This document shows, piece after piece, positions 38,298-48,045 of a stretch of DNA of 64,000 nucleotides. This DNA is from an uncultured Mycoplasmatota bacterium. Its GTDB lineage: Bacteria > Bacillota_I > Bacilli_A > RF39 > UBA660. The DNA lies in contig URHJ01000001.1 of assembly GCA_900547465.1 (NCBI GenBank), forward strand, positions 62,001 to 126,000. The letters are read 5' to 3'. The position numbers and the translations under genes are program-made. Below the pieces are notes generated by a model, which ran no database searches, had not been told where the DNA came from, and worked only from the letters and a program-made list of their open reading frames with translations. The first letter of the stretch is position 1, and every line of letters starts with the position of its first letter.

Positions 38298-39798
38298 AAA
38301 AGTAATTCTTTATGTAACAGTATCCATTATAATAAGTGCATTAATAACATCACTTCTTCCGAAAAAACAGACTGGAGTACCAAAAGAAGTATATAGAGTA
38401 TATATAGAAGGAAAATCACTAGGACTAATAAAGTCAAAAAATGCCTTGGAAAAATACATAGATAAAGAACAAAAAAGTATAAAAGAAAAATATGGTGTAA
38501 AAAAAGTATATGCACCAGACGAACTAGATATAGAAAAAGAGTTAACATACGATGAAAAAATATATTCAACCAAGCAAATCTATGAAAAAATAAAGGATAT
38601 ATCACCATTTACTATAGATGGATATACTATGAAAATAAAAGGTTTAACAAAGACTAATTCAGATGGCAAAAAAGTAAAAGGTGAAGATAAATACATATAT
38701 ACATTAAATAGAAAGACATTTACAAAAGCTGTAGAAAAAACAGTAAAATCATTTATTACAGAAGATAAATATAATGCCTATAAAAACAAGACTCAAAAAG
38801 AAATAAAAGAAACAGGATCAATCATTGAAAATCTATATATAAAAAATAAAATAACAATAAAAGAATCAAAAATTCCTGTTAATAAAACAATCTATACTAA
38901 AGAAGAAGACCTAACAAAATATTTGCTATTTGGAACAACAGAAGAACAACAAAAATACACAGTAAAAGATGGAGATACTATAGCAGATGTTGCTTTCAAC
39001 AATAAGATTTCAACTGAAGAATTTTTAGTTGCAAATACACAATTCAAAGATGAAAATAGTCTTCTATTTACAGGACAAGAAGTTACCATAGGACTTCTCC
39101 ATCCACAATTTGATTTAGTGGAAGAAGATCATACTGTAAGTGATCAAGAAGTTAATTATGAAACAGAAACTAAAATCGATAATTCAAAGAAAAGTAGTTA
39201 TAGTCAAGTAGAACAAGCAGGAGTAAAAGGAAAAAATCGTGTAACACAAAAAATTCAGAAAGTAAATGGAGAAACAACAAACGTAGTAACAACCAACACA
39301 GAAGAATTGACTGCTCCTGTAAAAGAAATAATTGTAAAAGGTCGTCAAGGCTCTTCATCAGGAGGAGCTGGTGGTTATGGTGGAGCAGGATATGGAGGTA
39401 CAGTCGCTACCAAAGGAGAATGGGGCTGGCCAGCAACTTGTCAAACAGTATCATCACCATTCGGTTATCGTTGGGGAGTATTACATGATGGTACAGATAT
39501 AGCAGGATGTGGATATGGTTCAAATATCTTCGCAGCCCAATCAGGTACAGTTGTAAAAACTTCATACAAATTTGATAATGGTATTTACGTAATTATCAAT
39601 CATAATAATGGTTACTATAGTTTATATGCCCATCTATCAGGCTACACAGTAAAAGAAGGACAATCAGTTTCAAAAGGTCAAGTTATAGGAACAATGGGTA
39701 GAACAGGATTTGCAACAGGAGTACATCTACACTTCGCAATATGGGTAGGATATCCATATTATGGTGGATCTGTACGAAATGCAATGAGTTTCTATTAA
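38290..39798 (+). CDS. LysM-M23 peptidoglycan endopeptidase with G5-like domain
   Basis: 502 residues. An N-terminal membrane anchor (VILYVTVSIIISALITSLL) is followed by a long extracellular part, a LysM module (YTVKDGDTIADVAFNNKIS, near 225), a G5-like beta region, a Gly-rich linker (SSSGGAGGYGGAGYGG), and a zinc M23 domain with HDGTDIAG and HLHFAIW providing ligands. It should cut peptide bridges in the wall. I use ATG 38290, nine bases after AGAGGGA. The place between dnaB and walJ suggests control with wall metabolism. Confidence 0.9.
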   Translation: MDKKVILYVTVSIIISALITSLLPKKQTGVPKEVYRVYIEGKSLGLIKSKNALEKYIDKEQKSIKEKYGVKKVYAPDELDIEKELTYDEKIYSTKQIYEKIKDISPFTIDGYTMKIKGLTKTNSDGKKVKGEDKYIYTLNRKTFTKAVEKTVKSFITEDKYNAYKNKTQKEIKETGSIIENLYIKNKITIKESKIPVNKTIYTKEEDLTKYLLFGTTEEQQKYTVKDGDTIADVAFNNKISTEEFLVANTQFKDENSLLFTGQEVTIGLLHPQFDLVEEDHTVSDQEVNYETETKIDNSKKSSYSQVEQAGVKGKNRVTQKIQKVNGETTNVVTTNTEELTAPVKEIIVKGRQGSSSGGAGGYGGAGYGGTVATKGEWGWPATCQTVSSPFGYRWGVLHDGTDIAGCGYGSNIFAAQSGTVVKTSYKFDNGIYVIINHNNGYYSLYAHLSGYTVKEGQSVSKGQVIGTMGRTGFATGVHLHFAIWVGYPYYGGSVRNAMSFY

Positions 39799-39799
39799 A

Positions 39800-40555
39800 A
39801 TGAAAGCAAAAACACTAGGAAGCGGTTCCAAGGGCAATACAGCAATCGTTCTTGGAACAACAGCTAATCTAATTATAGATATGGGCCTTTCTTATCTAAC
39901 AATAAAAAGAATGTTAGAAGAGGACTCATTATCATTTGAAGATTTTAATGGCTTGTTAATTACCCATTCCCATAACGACCATATAAAAGGACTATCAACT
40001 TTTATAAAACGAACAAAAATAAAAGTATATGTTCCAAAAGAAATGTATCATGAACTACAAGAAATAGTACCAATAGAAAGATGTGAGTTCATAGAAGATA
40101 ATTTCAAAATAAATGATATAGAAATAGAATTAATTCATACATCACATGATACAGATTATTCAGTAGGATTTATCATAACAGAAAAAGATAAGAGTATGGT
40201 ATATGTGACTGATACAGGATATATAAATAGAAAATTTTTAGCAAAGATGAAAAATAAAGATATTTATATAATAGAAAGTAATCATGATGAAGCCATGCTA
40301 ATGGATGGACCATATCCAAGATTTTTAAAAGAAAGAGTTATTAGTGATAAAGGTCATTTATCTAACAAGACAACTGCTAGGTACTTAAAGCAATCAGTAG
40401 GAGAAAAAACAAAATATATTGTACTGGCTCATTTAAGTGAAAAAAACAACACAGAAGAGTTAGCGTATAAAGAGACAAAAGAAGCCGTAAATAACGATAA
40501 CATAAAAATAATAGTAGCTAAACAAGATGAAGAATCAGAACTTTTAGAGGTATAA
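39800..40555 (+). CDS. walJ: MBL-fold metallohydrolase WalJ (YycJ)
   Basis: 251 residues of the metallo-beta-lactamase fold: LGSGSKGN at the N-terminus, metal motif THSHNDH (55-61), and a later HTSHD and SNHDEAML. In Bacilli this gene closes the walRK operon and is linked to coordination of wall synthesis and replication; here walRK, walH and walI are absent from the neighbourhood. Its ATG is one base after the previous stop without its own clear ribosome site, so translation is probably coupled. Confidence 0.92.
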   Translation: MKAKTLGSGSKGNTAIVLGTTANLIIDMGLSYLTIKRMLEEDSLSFEDFNGLLITHSHNDHIKGLSTFIKRTKIKVYVPKEMYHELQEIVPIERCEFIEDNFKINDIEIELIHTSHDTDYSVGFIITEKDKSMVYVTDTGYINRKFLAKMKNKDIYIIESNHDEAMLMDGPYPRFLKERVISDKGHLSNKTTARYLKQSVGEKTKYIVLAHLSEKNNTEELAYKETKEAVNNDNIKIIVAKQDEESELLEV

Positions 40556-40556
40556 G

Positions 40557-41012
40557 ATGATAAAGATAGTATGTGTAGGAAAAATAAAAGAAAAATATTT
40601 AAAAGATGCTATAGCAGAGTATCAAAAAAGAATATCAAAATATACAAAATTAAATATTATTGAAGTAAAAGACTATGATTATGATGATATTAATAAAGTA
40701 TTACAAGCAGAAAAAGAACAAATAGAAAAACATATAGATTCTAAAGATTATTTGATAACTTTAGAAATAGAAGGAAAACAAATAACATCAGAAGAATTAG
40801 CCAAAACACTAGATAATACCCTAACAATCAACAGTAATATCACTTTTGTAATAGGAGGAAGTTATGGTATAGATCAAAGTATAAAAAATAAAGCAAACTT
40901 TCATTTGTCATTTTCTTCGCTTACTTTCCCACATCAATTATTTAGAGTATTACTTCTAGAACAAATATACAGAGCATACAAAATCAATAATAATGAAAGT
41001 TATCATAAATAA
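40557..41012 (+). CDS. rlmH: 23S rRNA (pseudouridine-1915-N3)-methyltransferase RlmH
   Basis: SPOUT methyltransferase, 151 residues. N-terminus MIKIVCVGKIKEKYLKDAI; SAM knot FVIGGSYGID; C-terminal HQLFRVLLLEQIYRAYKI and YHK. It acts on whole ribosomes at helix 69. One base after walJ, as in B. subtilis yycJ-yydA. Confidence 0.97.
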   Translation: MIKIVCVGKIKEKYLKDAIAEYQKRISKYTKLNIIEVKDYDYDDINKVLQAEKEQIEKHIDSKDYLITLEIEGKQITSEELAKTLDNTLTINSNITFVIGGSYGIDQSIKNKANFHLSFSSLTFPHQLFRVLLLEQIYRAYKINNNESYHK

Positions 41013-41021
41013 GGTGGTATA

Positions 41022-41684
41022 ATGATAGGAAACGATTGGGATGAAATCCTAAAAGATGAAATGAATAAAGATTATTTCAAAGAATTGATAAACTTTGTAA
41101 ATAATGAATATAAAACAAAGACAATATATCCAAAAAAATGTGATATTTTTAATGCGTTCAGATTTACCAGTTATAAAGACGTAAAAGTAGTTATACTAGG
41201 TCAAGATCCATACCATGGAGAAAATCAAGCCGAAGGTTTATCTTTTTCTGTAAAAAATTGCGTGAGAAAACCACCATCACTACAGAATATATTTAAAGAA
41301 ATGGTAACTGATTTAAATGTACCATATCCTGAAACAAATTCACTAGTACCTTGGAGTAAAGAAGGAGTATTACTTCTAAATACTGTTTTAACGGTAGAAG
41401 AAAAAAAGCCTGCTTCACACAAAGATAAAGGTTGGGAACAATTTACAGATGCAGTTATAACAAAATTAAATGAAAAAAAAGAGCCCATTGTCTTTATACT
41501 TTGGGGAAGTTTTGCTAGAAGTAAGAAGAAATTAATAACAAATCAAAATCATTATATTATAGAATCTGCACATCCATCACCATTTTCAGCATATAATGGA
41601 TTTTTTGGAAGTAGACCATTCTCAAAAACAAATGAATTTTTGAAGTCCAAGGAATTGAAACAAATAAATTGGCAAATAAAATAA
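41022..41684 (+). CDS. ung: Uracil-DNA glycosylase
   Basis: Family 1 enzyme of 220 residues that excises uracil from DNA. The water-activating motif GQDPYHG is near residue 66 and the minor-groove loop HPSPFSAY near 184. Nine bases after rlmH, it ends the walJ-rlmH-ung run with a shared bidirectional terminator. Confidence 0.97.
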   Translation: MIGNDWDEILKDEMNKDYFKELINFVNNEYKTKTIYPKKCDIFNAFRFTSYKDVKVVILGQDPYHGENQAEGLSFSVKNCVRKPPSLQNIFKEMVTDLNVPYPETNSLVPWSKEGVLLLNTVLTVEEKKPASHKDKGWEQFTDAVITKLNEKKEPIVFILWGSFARSKKKLITNQNHYIIESAHPSPFSAYNGFFGSRPFSKTNEFLKSKELKQINWQIK

Positions 41685-41706
41685 AAAAGACTTAGCTGTC
41701 TTTTTT
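41683..41706. terminator. Bidirectional terminator between ung and lemA
   Basis: AAAAAAGAC/GTCTTTTTT hairpin with A run on one side and T run on the other, placed between convergent genes and reaching both stop codons. Confidence 0.85.
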
Positions 41707-42238
41707 ATTTGTCCTCTTTTAATATTTCAAACATTTCTCTTTTTTCGTGAGAATAAAACTCTTTCTTTTTATATCCAAAGAATAATCTAATAATATTAGA
41801 AGGAAAAGATAAAATAAGTTTATTAAAATCAACGACACTATCATTATAAAATTTTACAGAAGCAGCTAAATCAACTTCATTATCATTAAGTTCTTCAAGT
41901 ATGCTAACTAATTTCTCACTTTTATATAATTTATCATTATCATCAAGTTTTTGAAATAATTTATGATAACATTCAGTAAGCTTCTCATTCATTTCAAAAT
42001 GATTCATTTCTTCATTTATATCATTTATTTCAGGAATAAATTCTTTAAGTTTTAACTCATCTTTAATAATAGGTATACATCTTTCAATCAATTCTTTTTT
42101 CTTTTTTAGTAATATATCAGCATTTTCCTCGGCCTCATCTATCTTAATAATAATAAATTGAAATTTATTGTAGTAAATCGCAAAAATCAGTAAAATAAAG
42201 GCAATTATAGTAATTGATCCTACTATAATATAAAACAT
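41705..42238 (-). CDS. LemA family protein
   Basis: 177 residues with one N-terminal membrane helix and an otherwise helical body. The family signature FYNDSVVDFNKLILSFPSNI followed by LFFGYKKKEFY is near the C-terminus. LemA proteins are widespread but their role is unclear; an antigen-presentation link in Listeria is not informative here. It is a single gene on the lagging side of a plus-strand region, facing ung. Confidence 0.88.
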   Translation of the reverse strand: MFYIIVGSITIIAFILLIFAIYYNKFQFIIIKIDEAEENADILLKKKKELIERCIPIIKDELKLKEFIPEINDINEEMNHFEMNEKLTECYHKLFQKLDDNDKLYKSEKLVSILEELNDNEVDLAASVKFYNDSVVDFNKLILSFPSNIIRLFFGYKKKEFYSHEKREMFEILKEDK

Positions 42239-42367
42239 CTTATCATCCCCTATGCTACATAAATTATATCAAAATAAGTTAGAAGTAACAATATCTTTAC
42301 ATTGAAAAACATAAAATAAATTTAAACAATCAAAATATTTGATATAATAACCTTAGGAGTGATAATA

Positions 42368-42934
42368 ATGGAAATAATATTAGGAGTGTCAAATAAACAC
42401 ATTCACTTAACAGAAGAAGATTATAAATTATTATTTAATGAAGAACCACTAGAAAAAATAAGATCATTAAAACAACCACACCAATTTGCTGCCAAACAAA
42501 CAGTAACAATAAAAACAAATAAAGATAAACTAGAAAATGTTCGAGTAATAGGACCATTTAGAAATTATACACAAGTAGAAATCTCAAAAACAGATGCTTA
42601 TAAGTTAGGAATAAATCCCCCAATCAGAGATTCAGGAGATCTAACAGACTCTGAAACAGTAGAAATAATAGGACCTGTTAATAAAATCACTAGAAAATGT
42701 TGTATAATCGCAAATCGTCATATTCATATTACCAAGCAACAAAAACAAGAATTAAACCTTGAAAATCTAGAAGAAGTAGCTGTATCATTTGAAGGAGAAA
42801 AAGGTCTAATATTTGATCATGTAAAATTAAAAGAATGTACAGAAGCAGAATTAGAACTTCATCTTGATACAGACGATGCTAATGCAGGATTTTTAAAAAC
42901 AGGAAATATAGGAAGAATAATTAAGAAGCAGTAG
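42368..42934 (+). CDS. pduL: PduL-type phosphate acyltransferase
   Basis: 188 residues with two related halves, each with a His-rich metal motif (VSNKHIHLTEED and IANRHIHITKQQ). PduL interconverts acyl-CoA and acyl-phosphate (acetyl or propionyl) and often replaces Pta in gut Bacillota. No shell-protein gene or encapsulation peptide is visible, so this is likely a free cytoplasmic enzyme for acetate formation. Start ATG 42368 has AGGAG eight bases upstream; the promoter ends in TGATATAAT. The 3' end overlaps the convergent PBP gene by 14 bases. Confidence 0.93.
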   Translation: MEIILGVSNKHIHLTEEDYKLLFNEEPLEKIRSLKQPHQFAAKQTVTIKTNKDKLENVRVIGPFRNYTQVEISKTDAYKLGINPPIRDSGDLTDSETVEIIGPVNKITRKCCIIANRHIHITKQQKQELNLENLEEVAVSFEGEKGLIFDHVKLKECTEAELELHLDTDDANAGFLKTGNIGRIIKKQ

Positions 42935-44876
42935 AGTTATTAAGTTTTTCATCAAAAACAGGATCACTATCAGTAGGCTCAGTACCCTTTAAAAAATACA
43001 TTAATTTCTTTTTTGAGTCGCTTTCACTGGCAGGTTTCCCACTAATAGGCTCTACTAAAACAGTAGAAACATTATCAGGAACCTCATACCAATTATCAGG
43101 CTTATCCTTCAAATAATCTTCCATAGAAGTCAACCAGATATTTTGAGAATATTTATATTCGCTAGATTTTAGTTCAGTATTATCATCATATCCAACCCAA
43201 ACAGCTGTCAAAACATCAGGATTAAAACCTATATTCCAATTATCAGTAGAAGTAGTTCCACTCTTTAAAGAATACTTATGAGTCATTCTAGAAGCAATTC
43301 CAATAGCAGTAGGATAATTATAATCAATATAATCAGCATCATAAGTAGCAGTAAGCATATTATTTAAAATGAAGCAAAGGCTAGAATCAAGAACCTTTGT
43401 TTTTTCTTGTTTGTACTCATATAAAACATTGCCATTTTTATCCTCTATCTTCTTAATAAGATGTGGTTTTACCCTATATCCAAGATTAGCAAAAGCAGAA
43501 TAACCACCAGCCATTTCCATGATATTAATCTCATTGGTACCAAGAGGTAGAGAAGGAATAGCCTGTAATTTTTCAGTTATCCCAACCTTTTTAGCCATAT
43601 TAACAAGTGTATCCTCACCCAAAAACAAATGCGTTTTAACAGCATATATATTTTCAGAATAAGCAATAGCAGTAGCCATAGAAATAGGTTTATTCCCATA
43701 TACATCATTATTATTTTTAGGAGAATAAGTTTGATTATTTGAAAGATTAAAAGTTGTTTTTTGACTAGTAAAAGAAGTGGAAGAAGTAAATCCATTTTCT
43801 AAAGCAGCATAATAAAGATATGGTTTCATAGAAGATCCCACCTGTCTTTTAGCAGAAGTAGCTCTATTATATGAAGATGTATTATAATTTCTACCACCAA
43901 TTAAAGCCAAAACACCACCAGTTTTAGGATCTATCATAACCGCAGCTGTTTGTATTTTAGAATCATCAGGAATCGAATCATTAATATTTTTTTCTAAGTT
44001 TTTTTGACTATCCAAATCAAGGGTTGTATAGATTTTTAAACCATTAGTTTCAATTAAAGATTTAGGAATACCAGGAATAGTATCTAATTCACTCATAACG
44101 GCATCATGGTAGTACATAATAGTACTAGATTCCTCTTTGTTTTTTTCACCAACAATATTTAACTCCTCGTTATAAGCATTATCTTTTTCCCTCTCACTAA
44201 TAATTCCATTTTCAACTAAAGTATTTAAAATTAAAAGTTGTCTTTTTTTAGCAGTATCAAAATCAACTAAAGGAGAATAATTTGAAGGAGATTTAGGAAT
44301 TCCAGTAATCATCGCAGCCTCCGCTAAATCTAAGTCTTTAGCTTTCTTATTAAAATAAAATTCACTAGCATTATCTATACCATACATTCCATGTCCGTAA
44401 TTAATAGTATTTAAATATCCTTCTAGTATTTCATCTTTACTATAATTGTTTTCTATACGCATTGTATACCACATTTCGTCCCATTTTCTTTTCCAAGTTT
44501 TATCAAAATCTAAAAATAAATTTTTAGCATATTGCTGAGTAATAGTAGAAGCACCTTGCTTAGTAGACCTAGAAGCAATATTAATCATACTAGCTTTTAC
44601 AATTCTATTGTAATCAAACCCTTTATGATCATAAAAATGCTTATCCTCAGTATAAATAGTAGACTTAATAACATAGTTTGAAATCTTATTCAAACTAACC
44701 CATGCTTTACTTTCATTTCCCTGAAAAAATAAATTGTCCTTTTTATCATATAATAAAACGTTATTAGCGCTCCCTATTTCTAACTTTGGAGTAGACTTTA
44801 AATAAAGAAAAATTCCTCCTTTTATAAAAATATAAAGAACAACTGTAAATAAAAATAGTTTCAAAAGTTTCTTCAT
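42921..44876 (-). CDS. Class A penicillin-binding protein (glycosyltransferase 51 / transpeptidase)
   Basis: 651 residues. One N-terminal membrane helix, then a GT51 domain (TEDKHFYDHKGFD, GASTITQQYAKNLFL, and EGYLNTINYGHGMYGI) that polymerises lipid II, and a transpeptidase domain with the active-site GSSMKP (SxxK), YSEN (SxN) and KSGTTSTDNW (KTG variant). It crosslinks the wall at the outer membrane face. It is transcribed against the surrounding genes and overlaps pduL tail to tail. Confidence 0.95.
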   Translation of the reverse strand: MKKLLKLFLFTVVLYIFIKGGIFLYLKSTPKLEIGSANNVLLYDKKDNLFFQGNESKAWVSLNKISNYVIKSTIYTEDKHFYDHKGFDYNRIVKASMINIASRSTKQGASTITQQYAKNLFLDFDKTWKRKWDEMWYTMRIENNYSKDEILEGYLNTINYGHGMYGIDNASEFYFNKKAKDLDLAEAAMITGIPKSPSNYSPLVDFDTAKKRQLLILNTLVENGIISEREKDNAYNEELNIVGEKNKEESSTIMYYHDAVMSELDTIPGIPKSLIETNGLKIYTTLDLDSQKNLEKNINDSIPDDSKIQTAAVMIDPKTGGVLALIGGRNYNTSSYNRATSAKRQVGSSMKPYLYYAALENGFTSSTSFTSQKTTFNLSNNQTYSPKNNNDVYGNKPISMATAIAYSENIYAVKTHLFLGEDTLVNMAKKVGITEKLQAIPSLPLGTNEINIMEMAGGYSAFANLGYRVKPHLIKKIEDKNGNVLYEYKQEKTKVLDSSLCFILNNMLTATYDADYIDYNYPTAIGIASRMTHKYSLKSGTTSTDNWNIGFNPDVLTAVWVGYDDNTELKSSEYKYSQNIWLTSMEDYLKDKPDNWYEVPDNVSTVLVEPISGKPASESDSKKKLMYFLKGTEPTDSDPVFDEKLNNSTAS

Positions 44877-44944
44877 AAAATCTCTCCTTCTAGAATTATT
44901 ATGAATAATTAAAATTTAAATTATGTAAAAAAATAAAAAAACAA

Positions 44945-44973
44945 TAGACAAAAATCTAAGAAAGTGCTATAAT
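44945..44973 (+). promoter_or_regulatory. Promoter of the gene at 45000
   Basis: TAGACA, a 17-base spacer and extended -10 TGCTATAAT ending at 44973; AAGGAG follows before the ATG. Confidence 0.8.
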
Positions 44974-44999
44974 ACAACAAATTAAAAAGGAGTGGTTGT

Positions 45000-45866
45000 A
45001 TGATAAACATAGATTCAAATAATGTAATGAAAAAAATTCTAAGACAAGCAGATGAATCATCAAAAGAATTAGATAAAGCAAGAGAAAAACAAGATCAAAA
45101 AGAAATAAAGGAAAAACTAGATAATTTCAAAATATACGATCAAGCTAGAGAAAATATATGTTCAATGTGGGGAAGACCTTTGAAAATAAAAGAAGAGAGT
45201 TTAGAGGAACTAAAAAAGAATATAGAACAAATCGATAAAAAAATACAAAAAGAAAAACTATATTTAAATGAGATCAACGTTAAAGAGACACTAATAAATA
45301 AATATCGTGTAATAAGAAATAAAAATTTAAGAGATTTAAGAAGAAACAATAACATAGGATTCGTTGCTTTAGGAAGCCTAACTGGATCTATACTTCTTGC
45401 ATCTAATCTAACACCAGTATCGCTCCTAATTGACTTAACAACCGCAACAATACTAGGTATAACATATGCTGCTTTAATAGATGCTAGAGATAAAAGTAAA
45501 TTTGATAAAGAAAACACGGAATTATTAGAAGAACCGTTATCTCAAAAAGAATTACCTAATGAAGAAAGAATTTTGTCTAAAAAACATAACAGAACAATTT
45601 CAAATCTTAGTGATCACATAGTTGAAAAAACTATAAAAGAAGAAGCTTATTTAACAAAGAAAAAAGAAGAAATAGATAACCAAGATCCTAATCAATTAAT
45701 ACAAAGTGAAAATCTAGGATTTGTTTTAGATAATCTAGATAGATTCACCGATAGAACAATACAACAAAAGGTAACTGCTAAAGAAATAGACAATATTTTA
45801 GATAATCTTGATACTTTAGTACCACACAAAAAAGAAAAACCATATCAAAAAGTAAAACACATTTAA
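45000..45866 (+). CDS. Coiled-coil membrane protein of unknown function
   Basis: 288 residues. The first 110 are highly charged and helical, probably coiled coil. A hydrophobic region of two segments follows (FVALGSLTGSILLASNL and LLIDLTTATILGITYAAL, about 122-160). The last 120 residues are again charged, with repeated NLD(R/T) motifs near the end (VLDNLDRF, ILDNLDTLV). No family was recognised. It has its own promoter and terminator, so it is a single-gene unit between the PBP and the ywiB-argS operon. Confidence 0.65.
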   Translation: MINIDSNNVMKKILRQADESSKELDKAREKQDQKEIKEKLDNFKIYDQARENICSMWGRPLKIKEESLEELKKNIEQIDKKIQKEKLYLNEINVKETLINKYRVIRNKNLRDLRRNNNIGFVALGSLTGSILLASNLTPVSLLIDLTTATILGITYAALIDARDKSKFDKENTELLEEPLSQKELPNEERILSKKHNRTISNLSDHIVEKTIKEEAYLTKKKEEIDNQDPNQLIQSENLGFVLDNLDRFTDRTIQQKVTAKEIDNILDNLDTLVPHKKEKPYQKVKHI

Positions 45867-45876
45867 TTGTGTTTTT
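45854..45876 (+). terminator. Terminator of the gene at 45000
   Basis: AAAACACA/TGTGTTTT hairpin with T tail, starting within the last codons. Confidence 0.85.
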
Positions 45877-45899
45877 AATATGTATAAAAGCCATATAGG

Positions 45900-45928
45900 T
45901 TGTAATTATACTAATATTATGGTATACT
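45900..45928 (+). promoter_or_regulatory. ywiB-argS promoter
   Basis: TTGTAA (45900-45905), a 17-base spacer and extended -10 TGGTATACT ending at 45928. AAGGAG precedes the start. Confidence 0.7.
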
Positions 45929-45956
45929 TTGTGCATAAATTTTAAGGAGTTTTTTT

Positions 45957-46295
45957 ATGAAGAAAAATGCAAAAGTTACTTTAGAAACTGAAAAAGAACA
46001 TTTTATAGAAAAAGTTATAATAGAAGAAAAAAATAATAAAATAAATTACAAAGAACAAATAAATACAAATGTCCTTTTCGATAAAAATAATCTAATATTG
46101 ATAAGAGAAAATAATGAAATATATATGGAACTATCATTTAAAGAAAAAAATGCACTTATTTTCATAAAAGACTTAAGAAAAAATATAGAATTGAAATTAA
46201 AATCAGTAAAAACTAATATAACAGAAAAAGAAATAACAATTAGTTATGTCTTAGAAGATGAGAACTATCTATATAAGATAGAGATGGAGGATTAA
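45957..46295 (+). CDS. DUF1934 (YwiB) family protein
   Basis: 112 residues, predicted all-beta, consistent with the lipocalin-like DUF1934 barrel. Sequence conservation alone is weak; the call rests largely on its place one base before argS, where ywiB sits in Bacillus, and on length. Function unknown. Confidence 0.7.
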   Translation: MKKNAKVTLETEKEHFIEKVIIEEKNNKINYKEQINTNVLFDKNNLILIRENNEIYMELSFKEKNALIFIKDLRKNIELKLKSVKTNITEKEITISYVLEDENYLYKIEMED

Positions 46296-46296
46296 T

Positions 46297-48045
46297 ATGA
46301 GCATTATAAAAGAATTAGAAAAACAAGTAGAGAAAAAAATAGAAGAGTCAGGTTATGAAATAGATAACTTTAAATTACAAGTAACAAATAGACCAGACTT
46401 AGGAGAATATCAAATTAATGATGCTATGCAACTAGCTAAAAAATATCACAAAAATCCAAGAGAAATAGCAGAAGACATTACAGAAAAATTAGAAGAATTA
46501 AATATATTTACTAATATAAATATCGCTGGCCCAGGTTTTATAAATGTAAGTCTAAGTGATGAATTTTTGATAAATATAATAGAGAAAATGTCAACAAATA
46601 TAGAAAGCAATATAGATAAACAAGAGAAAAAAACTATTGTATTAGACTATGGTGGCGCAAATGTTGCAAAAGCCTTACATGTTGGTCACTTAAGAAGTGC
46701 TAATATAGGAGAAGCATTAAAAAGATTAGCGAGACTACTTGGACATACTGTAATAAGTGATGCTCATCTAGGAGATTATGGAAGACCATTAGGCTTAGTT
46801 ATATTAGAAATAAAAAAAAGATATCCAAACCTAGAATATTTCAATGAAGAATACACAGGAGATTATAAAGATATAGAACTTCCAATCACAAACAAGGACT
46901 TGGAAGAAATATACCCAATTGCTAGTACTAAAGCAAAAGAAGATGAAGCATATTTGGAAGAGGCTAGAATAATAACTACAAAGTTACAAAATCATGAAAG
47001 AGGTTACTATGATATTTGGCAAAGAATAATAGAAATCTCAAAAGAAGAAATTAAAAAAGTTTACGACGAGTTAAATGTATATTACGATCTTTGGGAAGGC
47101 GAAAGTAATGCCGCTGAATATGTAGATGAATTAATCGAAATATTAGAATCTAAAAACCTAGTAGAAATAAGTGATGGAGCAAAAATTATCGATGTAAAAG
47201 AAGAAGATGATAAATCTCCAATGCCACCATTATTACTAGTAAAATCAAATGGATCAATCTCATATGAAACAACAGATCTCGCAACAATACTAGAAAGAAA
47301 AAAGAAAATAGATCCAGATGAAATTTGGTACTGTGTAGACGGAAGACAACAACTTCATTTTGAACAAGTATTCCGTGCCACTAGAAAAGCAAACTTAGTT
47401 TCAGATGATGTAAAATTAGAATATATTGGCTTTGGAACAATGAATGGAAAAGATGGAAAACCATTTAAAACAAGAGATGGCGGAGTAATGAGTCTAAAAA
47501 GTCTAATAGATGAAGTAAAGAAAGAAACAGAAAAAAGAATCAATAAAGATATAGTTGCAGAAGAAAATATAGAAGAAACAGTAGATAATATTGCTATATC
47601 AACCTTAAAATATGCAGATTTAATTCCATTCCGTACAACAGATTACATTTTTGATCCAGAAAAATTCTCTGAAGTAGAAGGTAAAACAGGACCATATTTA
47701 TTATATTCAACAGTCAGAATGGCATCACTTTTAAACAAAGCTAAAGATGAAAAACAAACTACATATAAAAAAGTAAAAAATAAAACAGATAGAGATATAA
47801 TCTTGACACTATTAGAACTTCCAAACGTATTAACTAGATCATTTGAAATGAAATCATTAAACGAAATAGCAGACTATCTATATGACTTAACTTCAAAATA
47901 TAATAAATTTTATTCAGAAAACAAAGTATTAACAGAAGAAGACGAAGATTTAAAAGAGTCTTGGCTAGTTTTAACTAATACTGTTTATAAGACAAATTTA
48001 CTACTTTTAGATACTCTAGGATTAAAAGTTCCAGAAAAAATGTAA
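46297..48045 (+). CDS. argS: Arginyl-tRNA synthetase
   Basis: Class I synthetase of 582 residues. N-terminal additional domain, then YGGANVAKALHVGHLRS with the HVGH form of HIGH near residue 125; the KMSKS loop is replaced by TRDGGVMSL, normal for many bacterial ArgRS. The C-terminal DALR helical domain ends in LGLKVPEKM, the usual tail. ywiB-argS-rpoE order matches Bacillus. Confidence 0.97.
   Translation: MSIIKELEKQVEKKIEESGYEIDNFKLQVTNRPDLGEYQINDAMQLAKKYHKNPREIAEDITEKLEELNIFTNINIAGPGFINVSLSDEFLINIIEKMSTNIESNIDKQEKKTIVLDYGGANVAKALHVGHLRSANIGEALKRLARLLGHTVISDAHLGDYGRPLGLVILEIKKRYPNLEYFNEEYTGDYKDIELPITNKDLEEIYPIASTKAKEDEAYLEEARIITTKLQNHERGYYDIWQRIIEISKEEIKKVYDELNVYYDLWEGESNAAEYVDELIEILESKNLVEISDGAKIIDVKEEDDKSPMPPLLLVKSNGSISYETTDLATILERKKKIDPDEIWYCVDGRQQLHFEQVFRATRKANLVSDDVKLEYIGFGTMNGKDGKPFKTRDGGVMSLKSLIDEVKKETEKRINKDIVAEENIEETVDNIAISTLKYADLIPFRTTDYIFDPEKFSEVEGKTGPYLLYSTVRMASLLNKAKDEKQTTYKKVKNKTDRDIILTLLELPNVLTRSFEMKSLNEIADYLYDLTSKYNKFYSENKVLTEEDEDLKESWLVLTNTVYKTNLLLLDTLGLKVPEKM

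Noticed and set aside
46297..48045. ArgRS without a KMSKS motif
   Set aside because: Loss of canonical KMSKS is normal in many bacterial arginyl-tRNA synthetases.
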